DNA of 64,000 nucleotides from Olsenella sp. An270 (GCF_002159735.1 NZ_NFJF01000002.1:62001-126000); one strand, 5' to 3'; positions 49,186 to 58,441 are shown, counted from the stretch's first letter. Numbers and translations are program-made. Notes: generated by a model not told the origin, from the letters alone.

Positions 49186-49278
49186 GGGGCGCGCGTTCTT
49201 CTCGCTCGCTGCTCAGGCGTCCTGAAAAATCAACCTGCGGCACGCATCGTTTTTCTCGACCTGCTGTCTTGAGTCGAG

Positions 49279-49326
49279 AAGTCCTGAAAAAAGGGGCTGC
49301 GGCAACCCAGTTGTGCCGCAGCCCGG
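49279..49326 (-). terminator. Rho-independent terminator of the ior operon
   Basis: On the minus strand GGGCTGCGGCA and TGCCGCAGCCC form an 11-bp stem directly followed by TTTTTT, 45 bases past the iorB stop. This is the clearest terminator of this region. Confidence 0.88.
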
Positions 49327-49368
49327 ATTTTAAGGACAGCAGACGAGAAGAACCTCTCGCTGTGGCGA

Positions 49369-49968
49369 CTAGCGCGCCTCGCCGCGCAGGGCTGCGTCGC
49401 GGCCGGCGTCGAAGGCCGCGAGGTTGGCCTCCACCGTCGCGGGCGGCACGCAGGCGCGCACGGCGTCGCGCCAGAGCTCCACGTCGAAGGGCAGCGCCGT
49501 GGAGAGCGCGCCCACGAGCACCACATTGGTGGAGCGCGGCGCACCCAGGCCGCGCGCGATCACGCCGGCGTCCAGCAGGTGGGCGCCCAGCTCGCGCAGG
49601 CGCTCGTCCACGCGCTCGGGCATCGTGAAGTTGCCGATGTTCACCGAGACGGGCGTGATCTCCTCGTCGTTCACGAACATGCGGCCCCCCTCGGCGAGGT
49701 AGTGCTGGGCGCGCAGGGCCTCCACGGCCTCGAAGGCCACCACCACGTCGGCACAGCCGTCGTCGCAGACCATGGTGGCGACGTGCTCGCCCAGGCGGAT
49801 GACCGTGCTCACGGACCCGCCGCGCTGGCTCATGCCGTGGATCTCGGAGACCTTGACGTCGAGGCCCGCCCCGGCCGCCACCGTCGCGAGGAGCTTGCCC
49901 GCGAGAATCGTGCCCTGGCCGCCCACGCCCACGAGGAGGATGGTCTTGGTTCCGCTGAACTTCTCCAT
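49369..49968 (-). CDS. iorB: Indolepyruvate oxidoreductase beta subunit
   Basis: 199 residues. Small subunit of the ferredoxin-dependent arylpyruvate oxidoreductase. LLVGVGGQGTILAGKLLA at the start, HGMSQRGGSVSTVIR and GAPRSTNVVLVGALS are typical pyruvate ferredoxin oxidoreductase gamma-type blocks. Lies 3 bases after iorA; ends at a strong terminator. Confidence 0.95.
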   Translation of the reverse strand: MEKFSGTKTILLVGVGGQGTILAGKLLATVAAGAGLDVKVSEIHGMSQRGGSVSTVIRLGEHVATMVCDDGCADVVVAFEAVEALRAQHYLAEGGRMFVNDEEITPVSVNIGNFTMPERVDERLRELGAHLLDAGVIARGLGAPRSTNVVLVGALSTALPFDVELWRDAVRACVPPATVEANLAAFDAGRDAALRGEAR

Positions 49969-49971
49969 TGC

Positions 49972-51741
49972 TTACTCCTTCGTGATGCAGCCGAACGGGC
50001 AGGACTGGACGCACTGGTCGCAGCCCACGCACTGCGTGGGGTCGATGACCGCGGTGCCGTCCTTGGCGCGCCCGAGCGCGGGGCAGCCGATCTTGACGCA
50101 CTGGCCGCACGCGCGGCAGTCGCGGATCGTGGGCTCCTTGCCGCGGCTGCGGTCGATGAGGCGGCACGGCGCCTTGAAGACGATGACGGAGAGCTGCTCG
50201 GTGTTGGCCACGGCGGCCTTGAGCGCGGAGCACACGGCCTGGAGGTCCTGGGCGTCCACCTCGACGACGTCCTCCACGCCCATCGCGCGGCACAGGGCGA
50301 GAAGATCGAGCGCCTTGCCGGTGGGGTTGTCCAGCGGCCCGATCTTGTGCGAGCTGTCCGTGAGGGTGACGCCGTTCACGGGGTTGCCCTGCGTGCCGGT
50401 CATGGCCGTGGTGCGGTTGTCCAGGATGCAGAGGGTGCCGGTGCCTCCGTTGTAGATGGTGCCGAGCATGCTCGTGATGCCGGAGTGCGCGAAGGTGGAG
50501 TCGCCGATGACGCCCACGACGGGGCGGCCGGTGCGCTCAGGCGCGCCGGCGAGCTCCATGCCGTGCGCCATGGAGAGCGAGGCGCCCATGTCGATGACCG
50601 TGTGGCATGCGCCGTAGGGCGCGACGGCGCCGAGCGTGTAACAGCCGATGTCACCGGTGACTATGGCCTTGAGGCGGCGCAGCTCGGTAAAGACCAGGCG
50701 GTGCGGGCAGCCGGGGCAGAACGCCGGCGGGCGCGGCGGCAGGTCCGTGGCGGGCGCGAGGTGCGTGGGCAGCTCCACGCCAAAGGCGGCGCGGATGAGC
50801 TCGGGCTTGAGCTCGCCGGCGACGGGCAGCGGCGCGGCGGGCGGCTCGGCGAGCTCGACGCCGAGGGCGCGGACGTGCGAGGAGAAGTAGTCGCTGGCCT
50901 CCTCGACCACGTAGCACGCGTCGACGGACGCGGCAAAGTCGGCGAGCGCGCGGGCGGGCAGCGGCCAGGCGAGGCCGAGCTTGAACGTGGAGGCCTCGGG
51001 CAGCGCCTCGCGGACGTGCTGGTAGACGGCGCCTGCGCAGATGACGCCGATCTTCTCGTCCCGCATCTCCACCACGTTGTACGGGCAGGTCTCCGCATAG
51101 GCCTCGAGCTCGGCCTGGCGCTCGTCCACCACCACGCGGCGCTTGACCGCGTTGGCCGGCATCATGACGTACTTGGGGATGTCGTCGGCGTAGTCGCGCG
51201 GGGCCACGGCCTCGCGCGCGCCGGACGCCGAGACGAGCGTGCGGGTGTGCGCGATGCGCATGGTCTCGTGCAGCATGACCGGCGTGTCAAAGCGCTCGGA
51301 GAGCTCGAAGGCGGCGCGGGCCATCTCGTAGCAGTCCTGCGAGTCGGCGACGTCGAGGCAGGGGATGCGGCCGAAGGCGGCGTAGAAGCGCGAGTCCTGC
51401 TCGTTCTGGGACGAGTAGCAGGACGGGTCGTCCGCGGCGAGAAGGACGAGGCCGGCGTTCACGCCGGTGGACGCGGCGGCCATGAAGGGGTCAGCGGCCA
51501 CGTTGACGCCCACGTGCTTCATCGTGACGAGCGAGCGCACGCCGGCGATGGCGGCGCCGAGGCCCACCTCGAAGGCGACCTTCTCGTTGGGGGACCACTC
51601 GCAGTAGACGTCGTCCTTCCGCACGAGGGCCTCGAGCGTCTCGGTGGACGGCGTGCCGGGGTAGCCCACGCCCACGGCCACGCCGGCCTCCCAGGCGCCC
51701 TGGGCGATGGCCTCGTTGCCGGACATGAGGTGCTTGTCCAT
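49972..51741 (-). CDS. iorA: Indolepyruvate ferredoxin oxidoreductase alpha subunit
   Basis: 589 residues. TPP-dependent oxidative decarboxylation of indolepyruvate and related arylpyruvates to aryl-acetyl-CoA, reducing ferredoxin. N-terminal SGNEAIAQGAWEAGVAVGVGYPGTPST, the TPP-binding GDSTFAHSGI to ILDNRTTAMTG region (about 405-440), and a C-terminal 2x[4Fe-4S] ferredoxin domain CRACGQCVKIGC / CVGCDQCVQSCP (about 543-585) give the standard IorA layout. Together with the CoA ligase upstream it forms an arylacetate branch of aromatic amino-acid fermentation. Confidence 0.96.
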   Translation of the reverse strand: MDKHLMSGNEAIAQGAWEAGVAVGVGYPGTPSTETLEALVRKDDVYCEWSPNEKVAFEVGLGAAIAGVRSLVTMKHVGVNVAADPFMAAASTGVNAGLVLLAADDPSCYSSQNEQDSRFYAAFGRIPCLDVADSQDCYEMARAAFELSERFDTPVMLHETMRIAHTRTLVSASGAREAVAPRDYADDIPKYVMMPANAVKRRVVVDERQAELEAYAETCPYNVVEMRDEKIGVICAGAVYQHVREALPEASTFKLGLAWPLPARALADFAASVDACYVVEEASDYFSSHVRALGVELAEPPAAPLPVAGELKPELIRAAFGVELPTHLAPATDLPPRPPAFCPGCPHRLVFTELRRLKAIVTGDIGCYTLGAVAPYGACHTVIDMGASLSMAHGMELAGAPERTGRPVVGVIGDSTFAHSGITSMLGTIYNGGTGTLCILDNRTTAMTGTQGNPVNGVTLTDSSHKIGPLDNPTGKALDLLALCRAMGVEDVVEVDAQDLQAVCSALKAAVANTEQLSVIVFKAPCRLIDRSRGKEPTIRDCRACGQCVKIGCPALGRAKDGTAVIDPTQCVGCDQCVQSCPFGCITKE

Positions 51742-51755
51742 GTCTCTCCTCTCGA

Positions 51756-51834
51756 TAAGACAAAGGGGACAGGTTCCTTTGTCTCATATATCTTTCAATG
51801 AGACAAAGGAACCTGTCCCCTTTGTCTCATGCCT
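51756..51834. repeat. Long REP-like palindrome with GGGGACAGGTTCC core
   Basis: AGACAAAGGGGACAGGTTCC, then TTTGTCTCAT on the left, and the complementary ATGAGACAAAGGAACCTGTC, then CCCTTTGTCTC on the right form inverted arms of about 30 bases around TATATCTTTCA. It lies between iorA and the ligase gene and could act as a mid-operon hairpin. Its GGGGACAG word relates it to the palindromes at 22816 and 30451. Confidence 0.75.
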
Positions 51835-51837
51835 CTC

Positions 51838-53472
51838 CTAGCGGCGCGTCTCGCGTGCGACGAGGGCGTCCGCCCCGTACTTTGCGCGCAGCGCCGGCTT
51901 CTCTATCTTGCCCGTGGGGTTTCTCGGCACGGGGGCAAAGATCACGCGGCGGGGCCGCTTGTAGCGCGGCATCCGCCCGCAGAACGTCATGACGGCATCC
52001 TCGGTGAGCGTGGCATCCGGCTTGAGCTCGATGACCGCGGCCGGGATCTCGCCCAGGCGCTCGTCGGGGAGTCCTATCACGGCCACGTCCTTGATCGCGG
52101 GGTGGCCCATCAGGAAGTCCTCGATCTCCACGGGGTAGATGTTCTCGCCGCCCATGATGACCACGTCCTTCTTGCGGTCCACGAGCCAGTAGAACCCGTC
52201 CTCGTCCTGGCGGGCCATGTCGCCGGTGTGCAGCCAGCCGTCCACGAGGGTCTCGGCCGTGGCCTCGGGGTCCTTGTAGTAGCACTCCATGAGGCCGGGG
52301 CCCTGCACGCAGAGCTCGCCGACCTCGCCGGGCGCGACCTCGGCGCCGTCCTCGCCCACGATCTTGCAGCTCCAGCGGTAGCCGGGGACGCCGATCGCGC
52401 CCACGTGGTCGATGTTCTCCAGCCCCAGGTGCACGCAGCCCGGGCCCATGGACTCCGAGAGGCCGTAGTTGGTGTCATAGGCGTGGTGCGGGAAGACCGT
52501 GCGCCAGCGGCGGATCAGGCTCTCCGGCACCGGCTGCGCGCCGATGTGCATGAGGCGCCACTGGTCCAGGTGGTAGTTGTCCAGGCGGACCGTGCCCTCC
52601 TCGAGCGCCACGAGGATGTCCTGCGCCCACGGCACGAGCAGCCACACGATGGTGCAGCGCTCGCTGGAGACGGTCTCCAGCACGGTCTTGGGCGAGACGC
52701 CGCGCAACAGCACGCCGCGGCCGCCCACCATGAGGCTGCCCAGCCAGTGCATGCACGCGCCCGTGTGGTAGAGCGGCGGGATGCACAGGAAGACGTCGTC
52801 GTGTGTCTGGTGGTGGTGCGCCTGCTCCATCTCGGCCGCCTGCGTGAGGCTCTGGTGGTGGTGCAGGATCGCCTTGGGAAAGCCCGTGGTGCCGGAGGAG
52901 AAGTAGATCGCGGCGTCCTCGTCCTCGGAGAGCGGGACGCGCGGGTCCGCCGATGAGCACAGGCTCGCCAGCTCGCGGTAGCTCTCCGCCCAGGTGGGGC
53001 AGTCGTCGCCCACGAAGAAGAGCAGGCGGCCCGCCTGGATGCGGTCCACGATCTCCTCCACGCGGCCGATGAACTCCGGGCCAAAGACGAGGATGTCCAC
53101 GTCCGCCTTGTCCAGGCAGTACTCGATCTCGTCGGCGGAGTAGCGGAAGTTCAGCGGCACCACCGTGGCGCCCGACTTGAGGACGCCAAAGTAGAGCGGC
53201 AGCCACTCGATGCAGTTGTAGAGCAGGATGGCGACCTTGTCGTCCTTGCGCACGCCGCGGGACAGCAGCAGGTTGGCAAAGCGGTTGGCCTTCTCGTCAA
53301 AGACGGACCACGTCATCTCGCGGCGGAACGGCTCGTCGTCGGTGGTCTCCACCAGGTCGTAGTCGCGCCAGGTGATGTGGCGGTTCTCGCGCCTCTCGGG
53401 GTTGACCTCCACGAGGGCGACCTCGCTCGGGTACTTCTCGGCGTTGGCGCGCAGCATGTCGACGATGGTCAT
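51838..53472 (-). CDS. AMP-forming acyl/aryl-CoA ligase
   Basis: 544 residues, ANL superfamily. AMP-binding signature YFSSGTTGFPKAIL (about 196-209), the NYGLSESMG block near 330, GWLHTGDMARQDEDGF (about 420-435), hinge DRKKDVVIMGGENIYPVEIE and the catalytic lysine in NPTGKIEK near 520. HHHQSLTQA and HHHQTHDD are histidine-rich. Co-directional with iorAB, so an aryl-acetate substrate is likely, giving either CoA activation or, run backwards, ATP from aryl-acetyl-CoA; the direction is inference. Confidence 0.88.
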   Translation of the reverse strand: MTIVDMLRANAEKYPSEVALVEVNPERRENRHITWRDYDLVETTDDEPFRREMTWSVFDEKANRFANLLLSRGVRKDDKVAILLYNCIEWLPLYFGVLKSGATVVPLNFRYSADEIEYCLDKADVDILVFGPEFIGRVEEIVDRIQAGRLLFFVGDDCPTWAESYRELASLCSSADPRVPLSEDEDAAIYFSSGTTGFPKAILHHHQSLTQAAEMEQAHHHQTHDDVFLCIPPLYHTGACMHWLGSLMVGGRGVLLRGVSPKTVLETVSSERCTIVWLLVPWAQDILVALEEGTVRLDNYHLDQWRLMHIGAQPVPESLIRRWRTVFPHHAYDTNYGLSESMGPGCVHLGLENIDHVGAIGVPGYRWSCKIVGEDGAEVAPGEVGELCVQGPGLMECYYKDPEATAETLVDGWLHTGDMARQDEDGFYWLVDRKKDVVIMGGENIYPVEIEDFLMGHPAIKDVAVIGLPDERLGEIPAAVIELKPDATLTEDAVMTFCGRMPRYKRPRRVIFAPVPRNPTGKIEKPALRAKYGADALVARETRR

Positions 53473-53522
53473 GGGTGCCTTTCGGTCTGGTGCGGGCCCT
53501 CACATCATAGCCCGCCGTCGCG

Positions 53523-53614
53523 GGCGAGAAGGGCGCGCCGCCGCGCGCGTAACGCGACCGTGACGTGCCGGCGTGTGCCGCGCCCGTTGCCCTATCATGT
53601 GGGCGAGAAGAACC
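53523..53614 (+). promoter_or_regulatory. Promoter region of the Bce-type regulator with two motif copies
   Basis: Two copies, GGCGAGAAGGGCG (53523) and GGCGAGAAGAACC (53601), lie upstream of the regulator gene. The second follows TATCATGTG, a plausible -10, so it would sit at the 5' end of the transcript, as the copies downstream of TAGAAT at about 42370 (minus strand) and TACCAT at 58478 do. CTCGGGAGG gives the ribosome-binding site. Confidence 0.55.
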
Positions 53615-53632
53615 GCGGACTCGGGAGGTCAC

Positions 53633-54304
53633 ATGCGACGGCTGCTCGTGGTGGAGGACGACGCGCGCCTGCGCGACGAGCTCTGCGTGCTGCTCGCACG
53701 CAACGGCTACGAGGCCACGGCGCTCTCGGACTTTGACGACGCGGCCGAGAAGATCCTGGCCGTCGCGCCCGACCTGGTGCTGCTTGACCTCAACCTGCCC
53801 GGCGTCGACGGCACCTACGTCTGCCGCGAGGTGCGCCGCCGCTCGAGCGTGCCCATCGTCGTGGTCACCTCGCGCGACAACGACATGGACGAGCTGCTCA
53901 CGCTCTCCTTCGGCGCGGACGACTTCGTGCCCAAGCCCTACAACGACCAGGTTCTTCTCGCCCACGTGGCGACGGTCCTCAAGCGCAGCTACGGCGAGGG
54001 GGCGTCCTCGGCGGAGCTGACCCACGGCGGCGTCACGCTGGACACCGCGCGCTGCAGCGTGTCCTACCAGGGCCGCACCGCCGAGCTCACCAAGAACGAG
54101 CTGCGCATCCTCGCGCTGCTCATGCGCAACGTCGGCGCGGTGGTGAGCCGCCAGCGCATCCAGGAGGAGCTCTGGGCCTCCGACGAGTTCGTGGACGACA
54201 ACACGCTCACGGTGAACGTGAGCCACCTGCGCGCCACGCTCGCCAAGATCGGCGTCGAGGACTTCGTGCGCACCCGGCGCGGCCTGGGCTACCTGGTGGA
54301 GTAG
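53633..54304 (+). CDS. BceR-like response regulator
   Basis: 223 residues. Receiver LLVVEDDARLRDEL, phospho-acceptor D in LVLLDLNLPGVDG (about 51), VTSRDNDMDEL and VPKPYN; winged helix at about 130-222 (LTKNELRILALLMRNVGAVV; TLTVNVSHLRATLAKIG; VRTRRGLGYLVE). The SRDND/MDEL and DDFVPKPYN forms are typical of BceR-type regulators that serve intramembrane-sensing kinases. The dyads at 31007 and 55463 are its likely targets. Confidence 0.92.
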   Translation: MRRLLVVEDDARLRDELCVLLARNGYEATALSDFDDAAEKILAVAPDLVLLDLNLPGVDGTYVCREVRRRSSVPIVVVTSRDNDMDELLTLSFGADDFVPKPYNDQVLLAHVATVLKRSYGEGASSAELTHGGVTLDTARCSVSYQGRTAELTKNELRILALLMRNVGAVVSRQRIQEELWASDEFVDDNTLTVNVSHLRATLAKIGVEDFVRTRRGLGYLVE

Positions 54305-54305
54305 G

Positions 54306-54320
54306 GGCGAGAAGAACGTG
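54306..54320 (+). repeat. Copy of GGCGAGAAGAACG running into the kinase GTG start
   Basis: The motif fills the 13-base gap between the regulator stop and the GTG at 54318, the same arrangement as at 10367-10382. The GTG is formed by the motif's last G. Confidence 0.75.
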
Positions 54321-55346
54321 GGCTTTGGCGCCTACATCGCAGACCGGCTGGCCCCGCTCGCCGTGGGCGCGGCGGCGCTCGCGTTTGCCGCGCTGGTGAT
54401 GACCGTCTACGGCCTGGACGGCGCGGCGGTGGCCTTTGTCTGCGGCATGCTCGTGCTCGCGGCGACGCTGGCGCTCGTGCTGGACTGGCTGCACCGTCGC
54501 TCGTTCTATCAGCGGCTCGAGGACGCCCTCGACGCGCTGGACGAGACCTACCTCGCCACGGAGCTCACGGAGCGCCCCTCCTTTCCCGAGGGCCAGATCT
54601 TCTACGACGCGCTCGACCGCGAGTCCAAGGCCATGCGCGACCGCATCGCCGCGGCGCGTCGCCGCTCGCGCGAGTACCGCGAGTACGTGGAGACCTGGGT
54701 GCACGAGATCAAGACGCCAATCGCGGCCGCGCGGCTCGTGGCACGCAACAACCCCTCACCGGCCACGGAGTCCATGGACGCCGAGCTGGACCAGATCGAG
54801 GGCTACGTGGAGCAGGCGCTCTACTACTCGCGCGGCACCTCGCTCGACCGCGACTTCCAGATCCGCCAGGTCGTGCTGGCAGACGTGGTGCGCGACGCGC
54901 TGCGCCACAAGGCGCGCACGCTGATCGGCGCGCGCGTGGCGCCCGAGCTGGGCGAGCTCGACCTCACGGTGCGCGCCGACCCCAAGTGGCTGTCGTTCGT
55001 GATCGGGCAGGTGCTCGTGAACGCCGCCAAGTACCGGGGCGAGAAGGACGGGGAGGGCCGCATCCGCATTTGGGCGGAGCGGCGCGAGACCGGCCTGGAC
55101 GCCTGGGAGACGGTGCTCGCGGTCGCCGATGACGGGATCGGCATCCCGGCCTCCGACGTGGGGCGCGTCTTTGACAAGGGCTTCACCGGCGAGAACGGCC
55201 GACGCTTCGCGCGTTCCACCGGCATGGGGCTCTATCTGGTGCGCGAGCTCTGCGACAAGATGGGCGTGCGCACGTGGCTGGAGTCCGAGGAGGGCGCGGG
55301 CACCACGGTCTTTCTCGCCTTCCCCGACAGCGCCGAGCGCGCCTAG
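54318..55346 (+). CDS. BceS-like intramembrane-sensing histidine kinase
   Basis: 342 residues, GTG start. Two membrane segments with almost no loop between (LAVGAAALAFAALVMTVYGL; VAFVCGMLVLAATLALVLDWL), the mark of BceS-type kinases that sense through an ABC permease. H-box YVETWVHEIKTPIAAARLV (His about 138), N-box IGQVLVNAAKY, G1 ADDGIGIP, GFTGENGRRFARSTGMGLYLVRELCDKMG. RGEKDGEG loop encoded by the dispersed motif. It is followed by its transporter after a terminator-like hairpin. Confidence 0.92.
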   Translation: MGFGAYIADRLAPLAVGAAALAFAALVMTVYGLDGAAVAFVCGMLVLAATLALVLDWLHRRSFYQRLEDALDALDETYLATELTERPSFPEGQIFYDALDRESKAMRDRIAAARRRSREYREYVETWVHEIKTPIAAARLVARNNPSPATESMDAELDQIEGYVEQALYYSRGTSLDRDFQIRQVVLADVVRDALRHKARTLIGARVAPELGELDLTVRADPKWLSFVIGQVLVNAAKYRGEKDGEGRIRIWAERRETGLDAWETVLAVADDGIGIPASDVGRVFDKGFTGENGRRFARSTGMGLYLVRELCDKMGVRTWLESEEGAGTTVFLAFPDSAERA

Positions 55347-55357
55347 CGCTGCCTCGC

Positions 55358-55396
55358 AAAATAACGCACAAAATCGTACATGTACGTTATTTTTTC
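55358..55396 (+). terminator. Terminator after the Bce-type kinase gene
   Basis: AAAATAACG (55358-55366) pairs with CGTTATTTT (55385-55393) and TTT follows; inside is GTACATGTAC. It separates the regulator/kinase unit from the transporter unit, so the transporter needs its own promoter. This 220-base gap is AT-rich compared with its surroundings. Confidence 0.7.
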
Positions 55397-55462
55397 CTGC
55401 ATATATAGAATGTTGTGCTTGATTATGTACGTTAATCGGTACGGGCAGGCTCGCCGCTGCAC

Positions 55463-55509
55463 AACCTTGCGAAAGCGTAAGGGAGCGATAAGCGCATTCG
55501 ATGGCAGCG
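55463..55509 (+). promoter_or_regulatory. Shared leader/operator, copy 2 (Bce-type ABC operon)
   Basis: AACCTTGCGAAAGCGTAAGG, then GAGCGATAAGCGC..CGATGGC. CCTTGCG-AAAG-CGTAAGG is a 7-4-7 dyad with one mismatch. Aligns with 31007-31052; a reverse copy of GGCGAGAAGGAC follows at 55511. Probable binding site of the response regulator at 53633. Confidence 0.65.
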
Positions 55510-55566
55510 TCCTTCTCGCCGGGCGAGTATGGTCGTGTACCAGAAGGCCAGACGAGAGGAGCCGCG

Positions 55567-56355
55567 ATGGCACCCGCTCACATCCAACCCACCCAGCCGG
55601 TCCTGTCCTGCCGGGACGTCGAGAAGCTCTACGGAACCCGTGACAACGTCACGCGCGCCCTCGACGGCGTGTCGTTCGACGTCGCCGCCGGCGAGTACGT
55701 TGCCATCATGGGCCCGTCCGGCTCGGGCAAGACCACGCTCCTGAACTGCATCTCCACGATCGACCGCCCCACCTCCGGCCACATCCTCGTGGACGGCCAG
55801 GACATCACCGCCCTGCGCCCGGGCCAGCTCTCGAAGTTCCGCCGCGAGCGCCTGGGCTTTGTCTTCCAGGACTCCAACCTGCTCGACACCCTCACCGCGC
55901 GCGAGAACATCGCGCTCGCGCTCACGATCAACCACACGCCCGCCAAGGAGGTCACGGCGCGCGTGGGCGGTGTGGCCCGCCGCCTGGGCGTCGCCGACGT
56001 GCTCGACAAGTTCCCGCATGAGATGTCCGGCGGTCAGAAGCAGCGCGTCGCCGCGGCCCGCGCCATCGTGACCGACCCGTCGCTGGTCCTGGCCGACGAG
56101 CCCACCGGCGCCCTCGACTCGCGCAACTCGCGCCTGCTCCTGGAGAGCCTCGAGGAGCTCAACGACGCCGGCGCCACGATCATCATGGTCACGCACGACT
56201 CCTTCGCCGCGAGCTACGCCCGCCGCGCCCTCTTCCTCAAGGACGGCCGCGTCTGGAACGAGCTCATCCGCGGCGCCAAGACGCGCAAGACCTTCTTCAA
56301 CGAGATCATGGACGTCGTGTCCTTCCTGGGAGGGGAGGGCGCAGATGTACGCTAG
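55567..56355 (+). CDS. BceA-like ABC transporter ATPase
   Basis: 262 residues. Walker [17 protein letters not shown]-loop [12 protein letters not shown], signature [15 protein letters not shown], Walker [17 protein letters not shown] and VTHDSF. MacB/LolD-type as in BceA. Start ATG 55567 follows GAGGAGCCGCG. Overlaps the permease gene by 11 bases. Works with the permease in peptide-antibiotic sensing and resistance, and may also serve the orphan permease at 31 kb. Confidence 0.94.
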   Translation: MAPAHIQPTQPVLSCRDVEKLYGTRDNVTRALDGVSFDVAAGEYVAIMGPSGSGKTTLLNCISTIDRPTSGHILVDGQDITALRPGQLSKFRRERLGFVFQDSNLLDTLTARENIALALTINHTPAKEVTARVGGVARRLGVADVLDKFPHEMSGGQKQRVAAARAIVTDPSLVLADEPTGALDSRNSRLLLESLEELNDAGATIIMVTHDSFAASYARRALFLKDGRVWNELIRGAKTRKTFFNEIMDVVSFLGGEGADVR

Positions 56356-58441
56356 GATCGCGCTCGGCAACGTCCGCAAGTCCTTCCGGGACTTCGCGGT
56401 CTTCTTCCTCACCCTGGCCTTTGGCGTCTGCGTCTTCTACGCCTTCGGCTCCATCACCGACCAGGCCGCCGTCATCCAGATGGGCGAGGACCAGCGCCGC
56501 ATGGTTCAGGCGCTCGCGGACATCCTCTCCGGCCTCTCCGTGTTTGTGGTCGTCATCCTCGGGTTTCTCGTGGTCTACGCCAACCGCTTCCTCATCCGGC
56601 GGCGCAAGCGCGAGTTTGGCATCTACCTCACGCTCGGCATGGACATCCGGCACGTCTCCTGGATCATCGTCATAGAGACGCTCGTCGTGGGCGTGGTCGC
56701 GCTCGGGGTGGGCCTCTTGCTGGGCCTCGCGCTCTCGCAGGTCATGATGTACGTCACGGCCGGGCTGTTCGAGGCCACGATCAGGGGCTTCGTCTTCGCG
56801 TTCTCGCCGGCCGCGGCGCTCTCCACGGTGGCGTGCTTCGCGGGCATCTTCCTCGTGACGCTCGTCTTCAACGTGTCCACGGTCAGCCGCTACAAGCTCA
56901 TCGACCTCATCAACGCGGACAAGGTGAGCGAGAAGGTCCGTCTGCGCAGCCTGCCGCTCTCCGTGGTGCTCTTCCTCGCGTCGCTCGCGCTCATCGGCGT
57001 GGCGTACAAGGTCCTGCTCGAGCACGGCATGATGGAGGAGGGCCCGTACTTCGCAATCGCCACGGGACTCGTCACGGTGGGCACGCTGCTCTTCTTCTTC
57101 TCGATCTCCGGCTTTGCGCTGCGCGCGCTCCAGGCGAGCCCGCGTGCCTACCTCAGCGGCCTCAACATGTTCGTGATGCGCCAGCTCAACAGCCGCATCA
57201 ACACCGCGTGGCTCTCAATCTCCCTGGTCTGCGCGATGCTCTTCCTTGCCATCTGCGGCGTGTGCACGGGTTTCTCGGTGGCCACGGGCATGAACGAGGC
57301 GCTCGTCGCGGGCACGCGCTATGACATGTCGCTCGTGAGCTACCCCACGGGCATGCTCGGCGAGCGCAACGCGCAGGGTCCGGCGGCGGCCGACGGCTAC
57401 GACGCCATCGCCCGGCTGCGCGCCGACATCCCGGAGTTCGACGAGCTCTTCCGCGACGCCGTGCAGGTCAACACCTACGACTACGACGCGAACGGCGAGC
57501 CGCTGTCGGGCTACACCGTGGAGTGGTTCGTGGCGAACACCGACTTCGACGGCAGCGCCACGATCAACCAGATGATGCTGGGCAGCAGCGAGACCGCCGT
57601 GACGCTCGTGCGCGTCTCCGAGTACAACGCCCTGTGCGCCATGGTCGGCGAGAAGGGCCTGGAACTCGGCGCCGACGAGTGCGCGTGGTGGAACGACATG
57701 CCGTCGCTGGACGGCTTCTGGCAGGCGGCGGCCGAGCAGAACCCGGAGATCACGGTGCAGGGCAGGACGCTGCGCTTCGTCGACGAGGCCGTGGTGAGCG
57801 TGCCGTTCTCGGACACCGGCGCGAGCGGTACGGTCTCCGGCGCGCTGATCGTGCCCGACGACGTGATTCCCGAGGGCCTCGGGCCGAGCACGACCGTGGT
57901 GAACCTCATGTACAACGGCGACCGTGCCGAGATGAACGAGGCGGCGACGTCCGCGATCGACGAGGCCTACGGCGACGTCATGGGCCAGGGCGAGACGATC
58001 GAGGCCTGGCCGGTCTGGAACCCCATCAACGCCCAGGGGCTTCTCGACCAGTCCTCGGGCACCACGGTGATCGTGACGTACCTGGCCATCTACATCGGCG
58101 TGGTCCTGCTCGTGTGCTGCGCGACGGTGCTCGCGCTGCAGCAGCTATCCGAGGCGGCGGACAACGTGGGCCGCTACCGCGTGCTCGCCGAGCTCGGCGC
58201 CGAGAGGCGCATGATCGACCACGCCCTTCTCGCCCAGGTCGGCGTGTACTTCCTCTTCCCGCTGGTCGTGGCCGTGGCTCACGCAGCGGTGGCGCTCTCC
58301 GTGGTGAACGACATCGTGGCGCTGCTCACGGGATTCCAGATTGGCACGGCGCTCGCGGGGACGGTGGCCTTCGTCGTGACCCTCTACGGCGGCTATTTCC
58401 TCGTGACCTATCTCACCTCGCGGGGCATGCTCTCCCGGTAA
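56345..58441 (+). CDS. BceB-like ABC permease with extracellular sensor domain
   Basis: 698 residues, ten membrane segments. The N-terminal [27 protein letters not shown] and KREFGIYLTLGMDIRHVSWI are family blocks; between the seventh and eighth segments lies an extracellular domain of about 220 residues (about 330-560), the BceB mark for binding lantibiotic-lipid complexes. LQQLSEAADNVGRYRVLAELGAERR near 600 parallels the orphan permease at 31110-32498. It forms the flux-sensing complex with the BceS-like kinase. Confidence 0.93.
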   Translation: MYARIALGNVRKSFRDFAVFFLTLAFGVCVFYAFGSITDQAAVIQMGEDQRRMVQALADILSGLSVFVVVILGFLVVYANRFLIRRRKREFGIYLTLGMDIRHVSWIIVIETLVVGVVALGVGLLLGLALSQVMMYVTAGLFEATIRGFVFAFSPAAALSTVACFAGIFLVTLVFNVSTVSRYKLIDLINADKVSEKVRLRSLPLSVVLFLASLALIGVAYKVLLEHGMMEEGPYFAIATGLVTVGTLLFFFSISGFALRALQASPRAYLSGLNMFVMRQLNSRINTAWLSISLVCAMLFLAICGVCTGFSVATGMNEALVAGTRYDMSLVSYPTGMLGERNAQGPAAADGYDAIARLRADIPEFDELFRDAVQVNTYDYDANGEPLSGYTVEWFVANTDFDGSATINQMMLGSSETAVTLVRVSEYNALCAMVGEKGLELGADECAWWNDMPSLDGFWQAAAEQNPEITVQGRTLRFVDEAVVSVPFSDTGASGTVSGALIVPDDVIPEGLGPSTTVVNLMYNGDRAEMNEAATSAIDEAYGDVMGQGETIEAWPVWNPINAQGLLDQSSGTTVIVTYLAIYIGVVLLVCCATVLALQQLSEAADNVGRYRVLAELGAERRMIDHALLAQVGVYFLFPLVVAVAHAAVALSVVNDIVALLTGFQIGTALAGTVAFVVTLYGGYFLVTYLTSRGMLSR

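Noticed and set aside
48973-49272. A 99-residue open frame on the plus strand in the gap before iorB
   Set aside because: No ribosome-binding site, no recognisable family, and it runs through strong hairpins; more likely untranslated sequence.
5397-54320. Reading the GAGAAGGAC/GAGAAGAAC motif simply as a ribosome-binding site
   Set aside because: Copies abut start codons with no spacing (10367, 54306), lie deep inside genes and occur equally on the non-coding strand.
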